Shown here piece after piece: positions 8,078 to 17,005 of a DNA stretch of 64,000 bases (position 1 is its first letter; each line of letters opens with the position of its first letter). The DNA comes from DATKJS01 sp964551995 (lineage in GTDB: Bacteria; Acidobacteriota; Aminicenantia; Aminicenantales; Saccharicenantaceae): the NCBI GenBank assembly GCA_964551995.1, contig CAZKFD010000011.1:310001-374000 (forward strand), written 5' to 3'. Below the pieces are notes generated by a model. The model was not told the DNA's origin, ran no database searches, and was given only the letters and a program-made list of their open reading frames with translations. The position numbers and the translations under genes were made by a program.

Positions 8078-9406
8078 ATGGCGGTCAAGAGCGTCAGCGC
8101 GACGACGGCTGACCCCGCGCGGGAGCGCGGCATGGGGGAAGAAAGGGGACAATCCCCTCCCGGAGAGACTGCCTCCCTTTATGACGTCGTCGTCATCGGG
8201 GGCGGACCGGCCGGGCTGGCGGCGGCCCTGGGCGCCCGGCGGGCCGGAGCCGGCGACGTCCTTCTCATCGAGCGGGACAAGCGGCTCGGCGGCATTCTCA
8301 ACCAGTGCATCCACGACGGCTTCGGGCTTTTCCTGTACCACGACTCGATCACAGGCCCCGAGTACGCCGAGCGCCTCATCGATGACGTCGTCCGCGAAGG
8401 CATCCGCTGCGAGACGGGAGCCATGGCCTTGGACCTCTCGTCCGACGGCCTTCTTCGCGTCAACGCCCGCTCGGGCTACCGGACGATCCGGGGGCGCAGC
8501 GTCGTCCTGGCCATGGGCTGCCGCGAGCGGACCCGGGAGATGATCGAGATCCCTGGGACCCGGCCGGCCGGCATCTTCACCGCCGGCACGGCCCAGAACC
8601 TCGTCAACCTCCAGAACGTCCGCATCGGACACGAGGCGGTCATCCTCGGCTCCGGCGACATCGGCCTCATCATGGCCCGCCGTCTGACGTTCGAGGGGAT
8701 CGCCGTCAAGGGTGTTTTCGAGCTCCTGCCCTGGACGAGCGGCCTCGAGCGCAACGTCCGACAATGCCTGATGGATTTCGGCATCCCCCTCGCCCTCTCG
8801 AGCACCGTGATCGAGGTCCGGGGGCGGGACCGGGTGGAGAGCGTCGTCGTCGCCGGCGTCGACGGGAACCTCAGGCCCGTCCCGGGCTCCGAGCGCGAGG
8901 TTCGCTGCGACACCCTGCTCGTGTCGGTCGGGCTCATCCCGGAAAACGAGCTCGCAAAGAGGGCCGGGGTCGAACTCTCCCCGCTCACTGGGGGGGCGGT
9001 CGTGGACGAAACGCTGATGACCTCGGTCCCGAGCATCTTCTCGTGCGGCAACGTCCTCCACATCCATGACGTGGCCGACTTCGCCTCGCACGAGGGTTTC
9101 GTGGCCGGGGCCTCTGCGTTCCGATACGCCAGCGGTGAGATCTCCCGCGGCCCGGGCCTCCGGCTCTCGCCGGGCCGGAACATACGCTACGTTTTGCCCC
9201 AGCTCATCCGGAAGGGGACGGCGAACGCGGGCCTGAATTTCCGGGTTTCGCGTCCTCTGAGGAACTGCCGGGTCGTCGTCTGCGGCCTGGCCTCGGGGAA
9301 AGTCTATGCCCAAAAGAAGTGCGGGCGGCTCGTGCCCTCGGAGCTCCAGAGAATCAGGATCAGACCGGCTGTCGAGGAGGAACTGGAGGTCGAATGCCAT
9401 GAGTAG
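8078..9406 (+). CDS. FAD/NAD(P)-dependent oxidoreductase (GlpB-like partner)
   Basis: The 442-residue pyridine nucleotide-disulfide-type oxidoreductase has VVIGGGPAGLAAALGARR near residues 35-52 (FAD site) and a second Rossmann motif VILGSGDIGLIMARRL. A late SCGNVLHIHD matches the second FAD-contact region. The N-terminus of about 30 residues is unlike the core. It starts one base after its neighbour stops and overlaps the DUF1667 gene by 8 bases. In such gene sets this protein is thought to pass electrons between the dehydrogenase and NAD(P) or a membrane acceptor. The exact electron acceptor is unknown. Confidence 0.87.
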   Translation: MAVKSVSATTADPARERGMGEERGQSPPGETASLYDVVVIGGGPAGLAAALGARRAGAGDVLLIERDKRLGGILNQCIHDGFGLFLYHDSITGPEYAERLIDDVVREGIRCETGAMALDLSSDGLLRVNARSGYRTIRGRSVVLAMGCRERTREMIEIPGTRPAGIFTAGTAQNLVNLQNVRIGHEAVILGSGDIGLIMARRLTFEGIAVKGVFELLPWTSGLERNVRQCLMDFGIPLALSSTVIEVRGRDRVESVVVAGVDGNLRPVPGSEREVRCDTLLVSVGLIPENELAKRAGVELSPLTGGAVVDETLMTSVPSIFSCGNVLHIHDVADFASHEGFVAGASAFRYASGEISRGPGLRLSPGRNIRYVLPQLIRKGTANAGLNFRVSRPLRNCRVVVCGLASGKVYAQKKCGRLVPSELQRIRIRPAVEEELEVECHE

Positions 9407-9767
9407 CCCGGCGTCTCCAGATCGCCTGACGTGTATCCTTTGTCCGGTCGGCTGCGAGCTCGAGGTCAGCCGAACGGAGCGCGGGCTCGAGGTCCGGGGG
9501 AACCAATGCGAGAAGGGGATCGGCTTCGCGACCGAGGAGGTCCTCTATCCGAAGCGCAACCTGGCGACGTCCGTTCCGGTCAGAGGATCAAAGACGCGAA
9601 TGGTCTCGGTCCGCCTGAGCGACTGTGTGCCCCGGGATATGCTCTTCCCGATTCTCAGGGAGATCGCGAAGCTCAGGCCGGAGCCGCCGGTCCGGAGGGG
9701 CAAGGTGCTCATCACCGATGTCCTCGGAACGGGCGTCGACGTCATCGCCACGCGCACCGTCGAATAA
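9399..9767 (+). CDS. DUF1667 Fe-S-type small protein
   Basis: The 122-residue protein begins with LTCILCPVGCELEV (a CX2CX3C) and a later cysteine in GNQCEKGIGFATEE, followed by YPKRNLATSVPV. These features define DUF1667. Family members almost always sit behind a GlpA-like/GlpB-like pair, as here. The cysteines suggest a metal or Fe-S site and a role as a small electron-transfer subunit, but no function is established. I chose ATG 9399, which overlaps the upstream stop, over a longer frame that would run inside the preceding gene. Confidence 0.88.
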   Translation: MSSPASPDRLTCILCPVGCELEVSRTERGLEVRGNQCEKGIGFATEEVLYPKRNLATSVPVRGSKTRMVSVRLSDCVPRDMLFPILREIAKLRPEPPVRRGKVLITDVLGTGVDVIATRTVE

Positions 9768-9800
9768 GGTCGGATGGGTCCTCATAATGCCCTGAAGATC

Positions 9801-9825
9801 CGGGTGGTGGCCTCGCCACCACCCG
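9801..9825. terminator. Strong hairpin between convergent genes
   Basis: A perfect 10-bp stem, cgggtggtgg (9801-9810) with ccaccacccg (9816-9825), closes a 5-base loop. It lies between the end of the oxidoreductase operon and the end of the convergent Maf-RlmD gene. There is no T-tract on either side, so it could act as a processing barrier or a weak bidirectional terminator. Confidence 0.5.
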
Positions 9826-9932
9826 CTTGGCGTCAACCCATTCGACTCCACCGGCAAATTTCTTAGGGGAATTGGGGGTGACCTAGTGATGAGGAAAGCT
9901 CTGAGGTTATCGCGGCTCCTGTCGTGGCGGGA

Positions 9933-11858
9933 TTATGGTTGCTTTGTGAGGATCGCCAGGGTTTCGAGGTGGGGCGTGTGGGGAAAAAAGTCGAAGGGAT
10001 GGATGGCCACGATTCGGTAGCTGCGCGCGAGGAACGACCCGAGGTCCCGGGCCAGCGCCTCCGGATTGCAGGAGACATAAACGATCTTGGGAGCCTCGAG
10101 AGCCAGGACCTGCTTCATAGCCCGGGGGGACAGGCCGGGGCGCGGCGGATCGAGGACGAGGACGTCCGGAGTCCCGACCCGGCCTTCTTTGAGGACGGCT
10201 TCGACCGTCCCGGCGATAAAGTCGCAGTTCAGGATTCCGTTTGCGGCCGCGTTGTCTTGCGCCGCGCGGATATTCTCCGGGAGCGAGTCGACCCCCGTCA
10301 CATGCCCGGCCCGTCGCGCGAGCGAGATCTCGATGGCCCCGGAGCCGCAGTAGAGGCCCAGGAGGCGGCTCTCGGCGTCGAGATCTGCCAGGTCCGCGAT
10401 CTTCGCGTACAGGATCTCCGCCGCTGCCGTGTTCGTCTGGAAGAACGTCGGGAGTCGGATGCGAAAGGCGATGTCGCCGAGCCTCTCCTCGATTTCGGAG
10501 GAGCCCCAGAGAAACGCCGTCTCCTCGAAACTGACGACGTCCGATCTCCGGTTGTTCGCGGCGTGGGCGAAGCCCTTCAGGCGAGGATATGCGGCGGCCA
10601 GCCTTTCCGCGAGGCGGCCCCAATCGGCCGCCGCTCCGGGCGCGGTGACGAGGGCGATCATGAGCTCCCCGGTCCGCTTGGACTCGCGCAGGACCAGGTG
10701 CCGCAAGCATCCCTCTCCCGTCCGCGCGTTGTAGGCCGAGAGGCCGCTTTCTTTGGCGAAGGCCAGGACCTCGCGGAAGACCGGTTCGACCGCGGGGCCG
10801 AAGATGGGGCATTGCGAAAGAGCGGCCGTCCGGCTCCGGGACCTTCGCCGCGCTTCCCGTTTTTCGCGGAGCCCGATGACGAGCTCCCCCCATCGCTCGG
10901 CGATAGCGAACTCCATTTTGTTCCGGTAATGGTAAATTTCGGGAGACGGAGTGACGGGGAGCACCTCGGCTGCCCCGCCGTTTGCGGCGACCGCTCCGTC
11001 TAAGACGCGCCGCAGATGCCGGCGCTTGAGCTCGAGCTGGGCGGGGTACGAGATATGCTGGAAGGCGCATCCGCCGCAGGTCCAGAAATGGGGGCACCGG
11101 GGCTCGACGTGCGCCGGCGATGGCTTCTCCAGCCGGATCGTTTCGGCCAGAAGGCCGCCCTGTCTTTCTCCGACGATCTGGACGCGGACCTCGTCGCCCG
11201 GGACCGCGCCCGGAATGAGAACGGTTCGGCCCCCGTGCGACCCGATCCCCCGGCTTCCGGGAAAATCGATGTCCTCGACACCGAGCGTCAGGGGCGGCGC
11301 CAGAAAGCGGGCGAGCATGGCCGCCGCCTTCTTCACTGGGAAACCGACGACATTGTCGTAATCCCCCTTGAGCCGGCGGACGAACGCGTCGCCCACGTTT
11401 TGGACCGCATAGGCCCCGGCCTTGTCGAGAAAGTCCTCGCGGGCGAGGTAGCCCTCGATCATTTCTTCGGTGAGGGGGTGGAACGTCACATAGGTCAGGT
11501 CGTAGCCCGTGAGGAGCCGGCCCTCGTCCTTGTGGTAGAAAGCGAGGCCGGTGACCACCCGGTGGCGCCGGCCGGACAACGCCCGGATCATGCCGCGGGC
11601 CTCCTCCCGGTTCCGCGGCTTGCCCAGGATCCTGTAGCCGAGGGCGACGACCGTGTCTGCGGCGATGACGGCGTCCCGCGGGAATGATTCGGCCGCGGTC
11701 CGGGCCTTGAGGACGGCGGCCGCGACGGCGAAGCGCACAGGGTCCTTCTCCGGCATCGAAGTCTCGTCGACGGCAACCGGGAAGACGCGGAACTCCGGCG
11801 TGACCCGGGCCATGAGCTCCCGGCGGCGGGGCGAAGCCGAGGCCAGGACGATCTCCAT
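9933..11858 (-). CDS. Fusion of Maf nucleotide pyrophosphatase and RlmD-type 23S rRNA (uracil-5)-methyltransferase
   Basis: One uninterrupted frame encodes 641 residues. Residues 1 to about 192 are a complete Maf/YhdE domain: LASASPRRRELM at the start, the catalytic DTVV, GKP, and TGLAFY. Maf proteins hydrolyse dTTP, UTP or modified nucleotides. From about residue 195 there is a TRAM domain, then the Fe-S cysteines CPHFWTCGGCAFQH, a SAM-binding LGLYCGSGAIEIS, and VSCNPEALARDL with the catalytic cysteine of RumA/RlmD enzymes that methylate 23S rRNA U1939-type sites. I chose ATG 11858 because it is the exact Maf N-terminus; a TAAAAT -10-like motif lies about 15 bases upstream and the ribosome-binding site is weak. 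The two domains are normally separate proteins. Confidence 0.88.
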   Translation of the reverse strand: MEIVLASASPRRRELMARVTPEFRVFPVAVDETSMPEKDPVRFAVAAAVLKARTAAESFPRDAVIAADTVVALGYRILGKPRNREEARGMIRALSGRRHRVVTGLAFYHKDEGRLLTGYDLTYVTFHPLTEEMIEGYLAREDFLDKAGAYAVQNVGDAFVRRLKGDYDNVVGFPVKKAAAMLARFLAPPLTLGVEDIDFPGSRGIGSHGGRTVLIPGAVPGDEVRVQIVGERQGGLLAETIRLEKPSPAHVEPRCPHFWTCGGCAFQHISYPAQLELKRRHLRRVLDGAVAANGGAAEVLPVTPSPEIYHYRNKMEFAIAERWGELVIGLREKREARRRSRSRTAALSQCPIFGPAVEPVFREVLAFAKESGLSAYNARTGEGCLRHLVLRESKRTGELMIALVTAPGAAADWGRLAERLAAAYPRLKGFAHAANNRRSDVVSFEETAFLWGSSEIEERLGDIAFRIRLPTFFQTNTAAAEILYAKIADLADLDAESRLLGLYCGSGAIEISLARRAGHVTGVDSLPENIRAAQDNAAANGILNCDFIAGTVEAVLKEGRVGTPDVLVLDPPRPGLSPRAMKQVLALEAPKIVYVSCNPEALARDLGSFLARSYRIVAIHPFDFFPHTPHLETLAILTKQP

Positions 11859-11941
11859 GGGATTCTCTATTTTACACGATTCCCGAGCCGGCTCCGCGGT
11901 CCCGTCGGCGGGGGACGGGACCTCCCGGCTTCCTCGGATAT

Positions 11942-12685
11942 TCACCAGACATAGGGAAGGAGCCGGTATTTCACCGAATTCGCGTACTGCTTGTAGCCCT
12001 CGAGTTCGTCGAGGAGCGTATTGTCCTCGAGCCCGGTCCGGACGACGAGGACTAAGGCAGCCAAAAAGGCGGGGATGAGAGCCACTACGGAACCGAGGAG
12101 GAGTGGGGCGCTCAGACCGAAGGCTAGCCCTCCCAGATAGCCTGGGTGTCGCACACGCCGGTAGGGGCCGTCGCAGCAGACGGTTTGGCCGCGGTCGGTC
12201 TGGATCCGGACGGCGCTCGAGAAGTAACGGTTGACGCGCTTGGCCCAGAGCATGAGCGCATGGCCCGAGCAGTAGAGGGGGATGACCGCGAGATAGAGGG
12301 CCGCCGGCGGGCGGCCCGTCCATTGAAATCTGCCGACGTCCACTCCCGCCAGAATCAGAGACACGAAGTAGAGCGGCGTCGAGACGGCCCAGTAAACCCT
12401 GTCCCAGGCTTTCACGCCGCGTCCGGGAAACATGCGCTCATGACGCAGGGAGGGATTGTCCCGGAGCGTCCAGTTGGTCAGGCCGAGAAAAAAGACGTTG
12501 ATGCCAATGTAGAGCCAGGCCTGCCAGTAGTCGAGGCGGCCGGCGGAGGCGAGGAGCAAAACGACGAGGATCGTGACGCCGAGGATGCTGCGGAACCAGA
12601 CTCGTCCCTTGATGACCTCTTTCTCCGCCGCCCGGTCCTCGTCGATCACGGCCTGCGTGCCCCTCCGGCCTCTTTCATAATCCAA
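11942..12685 (-). CDS. Isoprenylcysteine carboxyl methyltransferase-like membrane protein
   Basis: This membrane protein of about 247 residues has roughly five hydrophobic segments (for example ILGVTILVVLLLAS and LAFGLSAPLLLGSVVAL). The family signature DGPYRRVRHPGYLGG lies near residue 180, followed by EDNTLLDELEGYKQY. This matches the ICMT/PEMT/NnrU methyltransferase group, which methylates small hydrophobic or lipid substrates at the membrane. Bacterial members have varied and mostly unknown substrates. The longest frame uses TTG 12685 with no clear ribosome-binding site. GTG 12649 lies after a GGAGG and is a good alternative start. Confidence 0.85.
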   Translation of the reverse strand: MDYERGRRGTQAVIDEDRAAEKEVIKGRVWFRSILGVTILVVLLLASAGRLDYWQAWLYIGINVFFLGLTNWTLRDNPSLRHERMFPGRGVKAWDRVYWAVSTPLYFVSLILAGVDVGRFQWTGRPPAALYLAVIPLYCSGHALMLWAKRVNRYFSSAVRIQTDRGQTVCCDGPYRRVRHPGYLGGLAFGLSAPLLLGSVVALIPAFLAALVLVVRTGLEDNTLLDELEGYKQYANSVKYRLLPYVW

Positions 12686-12909
12686 TAGCGAACCGGCCCT
12701 GCCGCCGGCCTCAGGGACAGCGATCCCCAGCCTTCGCCGTGGATCACTTTAGCCGAGTCGGGGTCAAAACGCAATGTCGACATTTCGGCCGCTTTTCCGA
12801 ATGCCTGAGGCCGCTCAGGGCCGCCGGGCGGGCCGCAGGAACGGGCCTCATATCGTTGAGCGGTTGCCTCCGTGACGCGTCTCGCATAGAATATCGCCGG
12901 AGAAGACGG

Positions 12910-13824
12910 ATGGGCCGGCTCGCGATGGGGATCGATCTCGGCGGGACGAAGGTCGAGGCCTGTCTCGTCGACAAGGACCGCAAGATTCTCGCCCGCAAGC
13001 GCCGGCCGTCCGAGCCCGCCCGCGGCCGGGACAGCGTCGTCTCCAACATCCTCGAGCTCGCGGCCGCAACGGCCGGGGGAGTGCCGTACGAGGCCGTGGG
13101 CATGGGCACGCCCGGCACCTACCACCCCGGCGACGACATCATGTACGGCGCCCCGCACACGCCGCTCTACGAAAAGCCGGGCCTCATCAGCCTCCTTCGC
13201 TCGAAGCTCCCGGTGCCGCTCATCGTCGAGAATGACGCCAACTGCCTGGCGCTGGCCGAGTTCTTCGCCCAATGCCACGGGAAATATGATACGGTCATGG
13301 CGGTCATCCTGGGGACAGGCATGGGCTCCGGCCTCGTCCTGGGGAACCGGCTCCACCGCGGGCCCAACGGAAACGCCGGCGAGATCGGGCATACGTCGAT
13401 CGACATCAACGGCCGGCTTTGTGAGTGCGGCCGGAGAGGATGCGGGGAGGCCTACCTCTCCGGCCCCAGCCTGACGCGGCGCTACCGGGAGCTCACGGGG
13501 ACGGCCATGCCCCCGCAGGAGATCTTCCGCTGCTCGGAAGAGGGCGATCCCCGGGCCCGGGAGCTGTTCGATGAATCCTGCCGGATCATGGGCGAGATCT
13601 TCGCCAACTGCGTCAACGTCCTGGACCTTCAGGCGATCGTCCTCGGCGGCGGCGTTTCGAATATCCCGCTCTGGTACGAAGGCGTCCCCCCTCACATGAA
13701 CAGGGCCCTTTTCGGCATCCCGGGCCGGAGGATCCCGATCCTCAAGGCTGTCCTCGGGGATTCCGCGGGCGTCCTCGGCGCGGCCTTCCTCGGCCTCCGG
13801 GAGATGGGGCTCATGGAATTCTGA
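12910..13824 (+). CDS. ROK-family sugar kinase
   Basis: The 304-residue protein has an N-terminal phosphate-binding motif GIDLGGTKVEACLVD. The ROK signature includes GNAGEIGHTSIDINGRLC, with the zinc site CECGRRGCGE. The catalytic Asp is in VENDANCLALAE. The family includes glucokinase, fructokinase and N-acetylmannosamine kinase. Absence of a DNA-binding N-terminus argues for an enzyme rather than a ROK repressor. I chose ATG 12910 because the protein core starts there and GGAG precedes it. There are no sugar-metabolism neighbours to fix the substrate. Confidence 0.9.
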   Translation: MGRLAMGIDLGGTKVEACLVDKDRKILARKRRPSEPARGRDSVVSNILELAAATAGGVPYEAVGMGTPGTYHPGDDIMYGAPHTPLYEKPGLISLLRSKLPVPLIVENDANCLALAEFFAQCHGKYDTVMAVILGTGMGSGLVLGNRLHRGPNGNAGEIGHTSIDINGRLCECGRRGCGEAYLSGPSLTRRYRELTGTAMPPQEIFRCSEEGDPRARELFDESCRIMGEIFANCVNVLDLQAIVLGGGVSNIPLWYEGVPPHMNRALFGIPGRRIPILKAVLGDSAGVLGAAFLGLREMGLMEF

Positions 13825-13880
13825 AAAAAGAGGGACCGGCTCCGGGGGCAGTTCCTCCGGCGGGCGCCCTTCCGGTCCCT
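13824..13880 (-). terminator. Intrinsic terminator of the CBS gene
   Basis: On the reverse strand the 9-bp stem agggaccgg/ccggtccct (13872-13880 and 13831-13839) is followed directly by ctcttttttc. It starts at the stop codon of the CBS-domain gene and lies between two convergent genes. Confidence 0.65.
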
Positions 13881-14316
13881 ACTGATACTTGCCCATGATG
13901 TAGTTTTCGAGGTTCTCGATCGTCACCTTCTGATGGCCGATGATGGCCTTGACGACGTCGCCGATGGAGACGATCCCGGCCAGCCGGCCGTCCTTGCAGA
14001 CGGGGAGATGGCGCATCCGCTTGTCCGTCATGAGCGCCATGCACTCGTCGACCGTCGTGTCCAGGTTGACGCCGTAGATGTGGGTCGACATGATGTCCCG
14101 GACCGGGGTGTCCTGGGAGTGGCGCCCCTTGAGGATGATCTTCCGGGCGTAGTCCCGCTCGGAGATGATGCCGACGATTTCCTCGCCTTCCATGACGATC
14201 AGCGCGCCGACCTCCTTCTCGGCCATGAGCTTGAGGGCGTCGATGACCTTCGCGTCCGGCACTATCGTCCAGGCTGATGAACCTTTTTCGTCGAGGATTT
14301 GTTTCACCGTGATCAT
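13879..14316 (-). CDS. Tandem CBS-domain protein
   Basis: The 145-residue protein is made of two CBS motifs and little else: an N-terminal unit (VKQILDEKGSS to EEIVGIISERDYARKII) and a second (VRDIMSTHIYGVNLDTTV to GRLAGIVSIGDVVKAII). CBS pairs bind adenosine nucleotides and regulate enzymes or channels. The stand-alone type is common in bacteria with unknown partners. The ATG at 14316 has GGAGG eight bases upstream (CGGGAGGAACGCGC). Confidence 0.92.
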   Translation of the reverse strand: MITVKQILDEKGSSAWTIVPDAKVIDALKLMAEKEVGALIVMEGEEIVGIISERDYARKIILKGRHSQDTPVRDIMSTHIYGVNLDTTVDECMALMTDKRMRHLPVCKDGRLAGIVSIGDVVKAIIGHQKVTIENLENYIMGKYQ

Positions 14317-14427
14317 GCGCGTTCCTCCCGAGTGATTTTGCGGATTCGCTTTCGGCGCCTCTTTTATAGCCGAAGCGCTCCGCGCTGTCAATCCGAGCGT
14401 CCGGCGGACGTCGGGGAACGCCCTGAC

Positions 14428-14967
14428 CTAGTCAACCATCAGGAAAGCGTAGCGGTTCATGGCCTGCTTATAGTCGGACAGGACCTCGATGGGATAGCCC
14501 AGCTTCCGGACCGTGGTGTAGACGTCGACGGCCAGCGCGTCCGGGGTCGGCCGGGCCTGTTTCGGGTTCCTGCAGCCGGCTCGGTCGCCGGAGCATTCCG
14601 GACAGATGTTGCAGCTGTCCAAATAGAGGAGGAAAGCCTTGACGAAGCCGGCTAGGAAAATCTCCTGTTCGAGCTTGAGCAGGGCCAGGTTGAGCTTGCG
14701 GCTCCAGACGTGACGGTCCTCGGGCCTTTCGACCGTCTTCTCGAAATGAAAGACGGCGGCGCGGCGGTATTCCCGGAAAAACCGTTCGCACTCGCCGACC
14801 GACGGGGTATGCGGGGGGCATGTCGCCGTCCGGCCGTATTCCACGCAGCCGTAGAGGCACTTCATCCGAACCCACTGCCCGAGGACGATCTCCTTCGGGT
14901 CGATCCAGCGGAAATCCGTGAACCCGTGCTTGCGGAAGAGGTCTTCCAGCTTGTTCTTGCCGGTCAT
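14428..14967 (-). CDS. DUF2284 cysteine-rich metal-binding protein
   Basis: The 179-residue protein has a first cluster C-LYGCVEYGRTATCPPHTPS and a second C-NICPECSGDRAGCRNP, the DUF2284 pattern, and probably binds a metal or an Fe-S cluster. The CPPHTPS motif is characteristic of the family. Function is unknown. ATG 14967 is the first methionine with homologous-looking sequence after it; a longer frame to 15060 has no ribosome-binding site. The gene is divergent from trmJ. Confidence 0.82.
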   Translation of the reverse strand: MTGKNKLEDLFRKHGFTDFRWIDPKEIVLGQWVRMKCLYGCVEYGRTATCPPHTPSVGECERFFREYRRAAVFHFEKTVERPEDRHVWSRKLNLALLKLEQEIFLAGFVKAFLLYLDSCNICPECSGDRAGCRNPKQARPTPDALAVDVYTTVRKLGYPIEVLSDYKQAMNRYAFLMVD

Positions 14968-15128
14968 TTTCACCTCGCGCCGCGGGCCATGCGGGGGCCC
15001 GTACGATTCTTCCCCGGGGGAGCGCAACAATGTATACCATTGTTCTCGGGGGAACGTCAATGGAGCTGGACCGCTGCGGGGCCCCGCGGCCTGGCCTTTT
15101 TCTCCGGGCTCGGCTATAATCCGTTGAA

Positions 15129-15917
15129 ATGGAAAGACCCCCGGCGACCATCTCCGCTGCCGGGCCTTGGCCGGCCGGTCTGGACCGCTTTGCCGTGATC
15201 TTAGTCCGCCCGGACAGCCCCGAAAACATCGGCCTGGCGGCCCGGGGGATGGCCAACACCGGGTTTTCCGACCTGAGGATTGTCGGGCTCGACCGGTTCG
15301 AGGCCCCCGCCTACCGGACGGCCGTCCACGCGGACTCCATCCTGGACGCGGCCCGCTTTTTCGAGACTCTGGTCGATGCGGCGGACGGCCTCGACCTCGT
15401 CCTCGGCTCGACGGCCCGCATCCGGCGGGATTTCCCTCTGGTCACGGTCTCCGAAGCCGTCCGGCGGACGCTCGAATATCCCCTTGACACCCGGGTCGGG
15501 CTCGTCTTCGGAAACGAGAGGACGGGCCTGACGGCCCGCGAGATCGGGCTTTCCAACATCCGCTTCCGCATTCCCCAGGCGGCCCGCCAGCCTTCCTACA
15601 ATCTGGGGGTCGCCGTGACCTTGACGCTTTTTGAGATCGCCGGACGGGGCCACGAGCCCGGGGTCGCCCGACGGGACAGGCCTCTGACCCATGCCGAGCA
15701 GGAAGAGGCAGGCCGTCGTTTCAGCGACCTCCTGGATAGCCGGGGATTCATGCGCGATGCCAACCGGGCGTTCATAACGGAGCGGGTCCGGGATATCTTC
15801 CGGAGGATGGTCCTGACGGCCAACGACAGGGACATTGTCCTCGCCATGTTCCGCAAGGGGTTTCCCCGGGGCCCGCTATCTAACGCCCATGAGAGGAGTC
15901 GCAATGGCACCGAATGA
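15129..15917 (+). CDS. trmJ: TrmH/SpoU-family RNA methyltransferase, TrmJ-like
   Basis: The 262-residue SPOUT enzyme shows VILVRPDSPENIGLAARG, GLVFGNERTGLTARE and IPQAARQPSYNLGVAVTLTL. These are the three SpoU motifs, including the SAM-knot residues and catalytic arginine. This layout fits TrmJ, which 2'-O-methylates position 32 of tRNAs; the exact nucleotide is inferred from family. TATAAT at 15115-15120 is only eight bases before the ATG, so the transcript may be nearly leaderless. It precedes osmC and a LysE-type exporter in the same direction. Confidence 0.85.
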   Translation: MERPPATISAAGPWPAGLDRFAVILVRPDSPENIGLAARGMANTGFSDLRIVGLDRFEAPAYRTAVHADSILDAARFFETLVDAADGLDLVLGSTARIRRDFPLVTVSEAVRRTLEYPLDTRVGLVFGNERTGLTAREIGLSNIRFRIPQAARQPSYNLGVAVTLTLFEIAGRGHEPGVARRDRPLTHAEQEEAGRRFSDLLDSRGFMRDANRAFITERVRDIFRRMVLTANDRDIVLAMFRKGFPRGPLSNAHERSRNGTE

Positions 15918-16311
15918 GATCAGAGTGAGCTTCGGCGACGGACTCAAAGTTAACGCCGAATACAAGGGTTTTGTCATCCAGACCGACCAGCCCGTCCACC
16001 AGGGGGGACTCGGAACCGCGCCCGCCCCGTTCGACCTGTTTCTGGCCTCAATCGCCACCTGTGCGGGGTTCTACGCGCTGGCGTTCTGCCAGGAGCGGCA
16101 TATCCCGGTCGGCGATCTGGGGGTCACCATGATTCCGGAAAAGGGGCCGGTCTCCAAGATGATCGAAAAGATTACCATCACCATCGACCTTCCGACCGGC
16201 TTTCCGGAGAAGTACAAGCCCGTCATCATGAAGGCCGTCGACCAATGCACGGTCAAAGCCCACATGCTGAAGCCGCCCCAGTTCGAGATTGTCGCCCGGC
16301 AGAAGGAGTGA
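15904..16311 (+). CDS. OsmC-family protein
   Basis: The 135-residue protein shows the OsmC/YhfA pattern: APFDLFLASIATCAGFYALAFCQER carries the first conserved cysteine and KAVDQCTVKAHML the second. These form the peroxidatic/resolving pair in the organic-hydroperoxide-reducing members. It lies inside the last codons of trmJ (overlap of 14 bases), with AGGAG before ATG 15904. YhfA-like sulfur-relay members are an alternative subgroup. Confidence 0.9.
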   Translation: MAPNEIRVSFGDGLKVNAEYKGFVIQTDQPVHQGGLGTAPAPFDLFLASIATCAGFYALAFCQERHIPVGDLGVTMIPEKGPVSKMIEKITITIDLPTGFPEKYKPVIMKAVDQCTVKAHMLKPPQFEIVARQKE

Positions 16312-16321
16312 GGGGGCGGGA

Positions 16322-16969
16322 TTGGCGATCCTGGCGGGTTTTTTCGCCGGCCTCGTCGCCGCGGTCCCCATTGGGCCCATCGGCATCCTGGCCGTGACCC
16401 AGAGGTGCCGGTATGGGTTCCGCCGCAGCTATTCCGGGGCCCTGGCCTCGTCCGCCCTGGAGATCGGCTACAGCCTGATCGCCATCCAGGCGGCGGCTTT
16501 CGTCAACGCCTTCATCCTGAGGTACTCTTCGATCATGAAGCTGGCGGGGACGGTCGTGCTCGTTGTGGTCGGCGTCGGGATCCTGCGCCAAGCCCGGACG
16601 TTCGACCCGGCCGTCCTATTCACGGCCGGGGCCAAGAGGGAGATCCATCCCATCCTGGCGACCATCCTTCTCTATATCTCGAGCCCGACGATCGCGGCCT
16701 TTTGGCTGATGACGGCGGGTCTCGTCGTGGCCCACGGCTGGGTGGAGAGGGGTCGCCTCTCGGCCGTGCTCTTCGCCCTGGCCTGCGGCGTCGGGAGCGC
16801 CTTCTGGTACTTCATCCTCCTCCGCCTGATCCTGAGAACACCCGAGAAGGTCGAGGTCCGGGTGTTCCGGACGATCTTCCTGCTCCTCGGGATCCTCCTC
16901 GTGGTCCTGGCCGTTTTCAACGTCCTGTCCATCCGGTGGAAGCACTTGCCCTTCCTGCGGGTCCGCTGA
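16322..16969 (+). CDS. LysE/RhtB-type amino-acid exporter
   Basis: The membrane protein of about 215 residues has six hydrophobic segments and the family start AILAGFFAGLVAAVPIGPIGILAVTQ, whose PIGP motif is diagnostic for LysE translocators. The likely start is TTG 16322 after AAGGAGTGAGGGGG; a longer frame to TTG 16289 would overlap osmC by 23 bases. Substrate unknown; an inner-membrane exporter of amino acids or similar small molecules is expected. Confidence 0.82.
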   Translation: MAILAGFFAGLVAAVPIGPIGILAVTQRCRYGFRRSYSGALASSALEIGYSLIAIQAAAFVNAFILRYSSIMKLAGTVVLVVVGVGILRQARTFDPAVLFTAGAKREIHPILATILLYISSPTIAAFWLMTAGLVVAHGWVERGRLSAVLFALACGVGSAFWYFILLRLILRTPEKVEVRVFRTIFLLLGILLVVLAVFNVLSIRWKHLPFLRVR

Positions 16970-17005
16970 GGCGGAGCCGGAGGGCGCATCTTCGGCCGCC
17001 CGGCC

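Noticed and set aside
6584..9400. 938-codon reverse frame across the oxidoreductase operon
   Set aside because: An antisense shadow of two well-supported flavoproteins; it is rich in Arg/Asp/Pro with no recognisable domain.
10951..11687. Several forward frames opposite the Maf-RlmD gene
   Set aside because: The reverse-strand protein carries all catalytic motifs of Maf and RlmD. The forward frames do not resemble any family.
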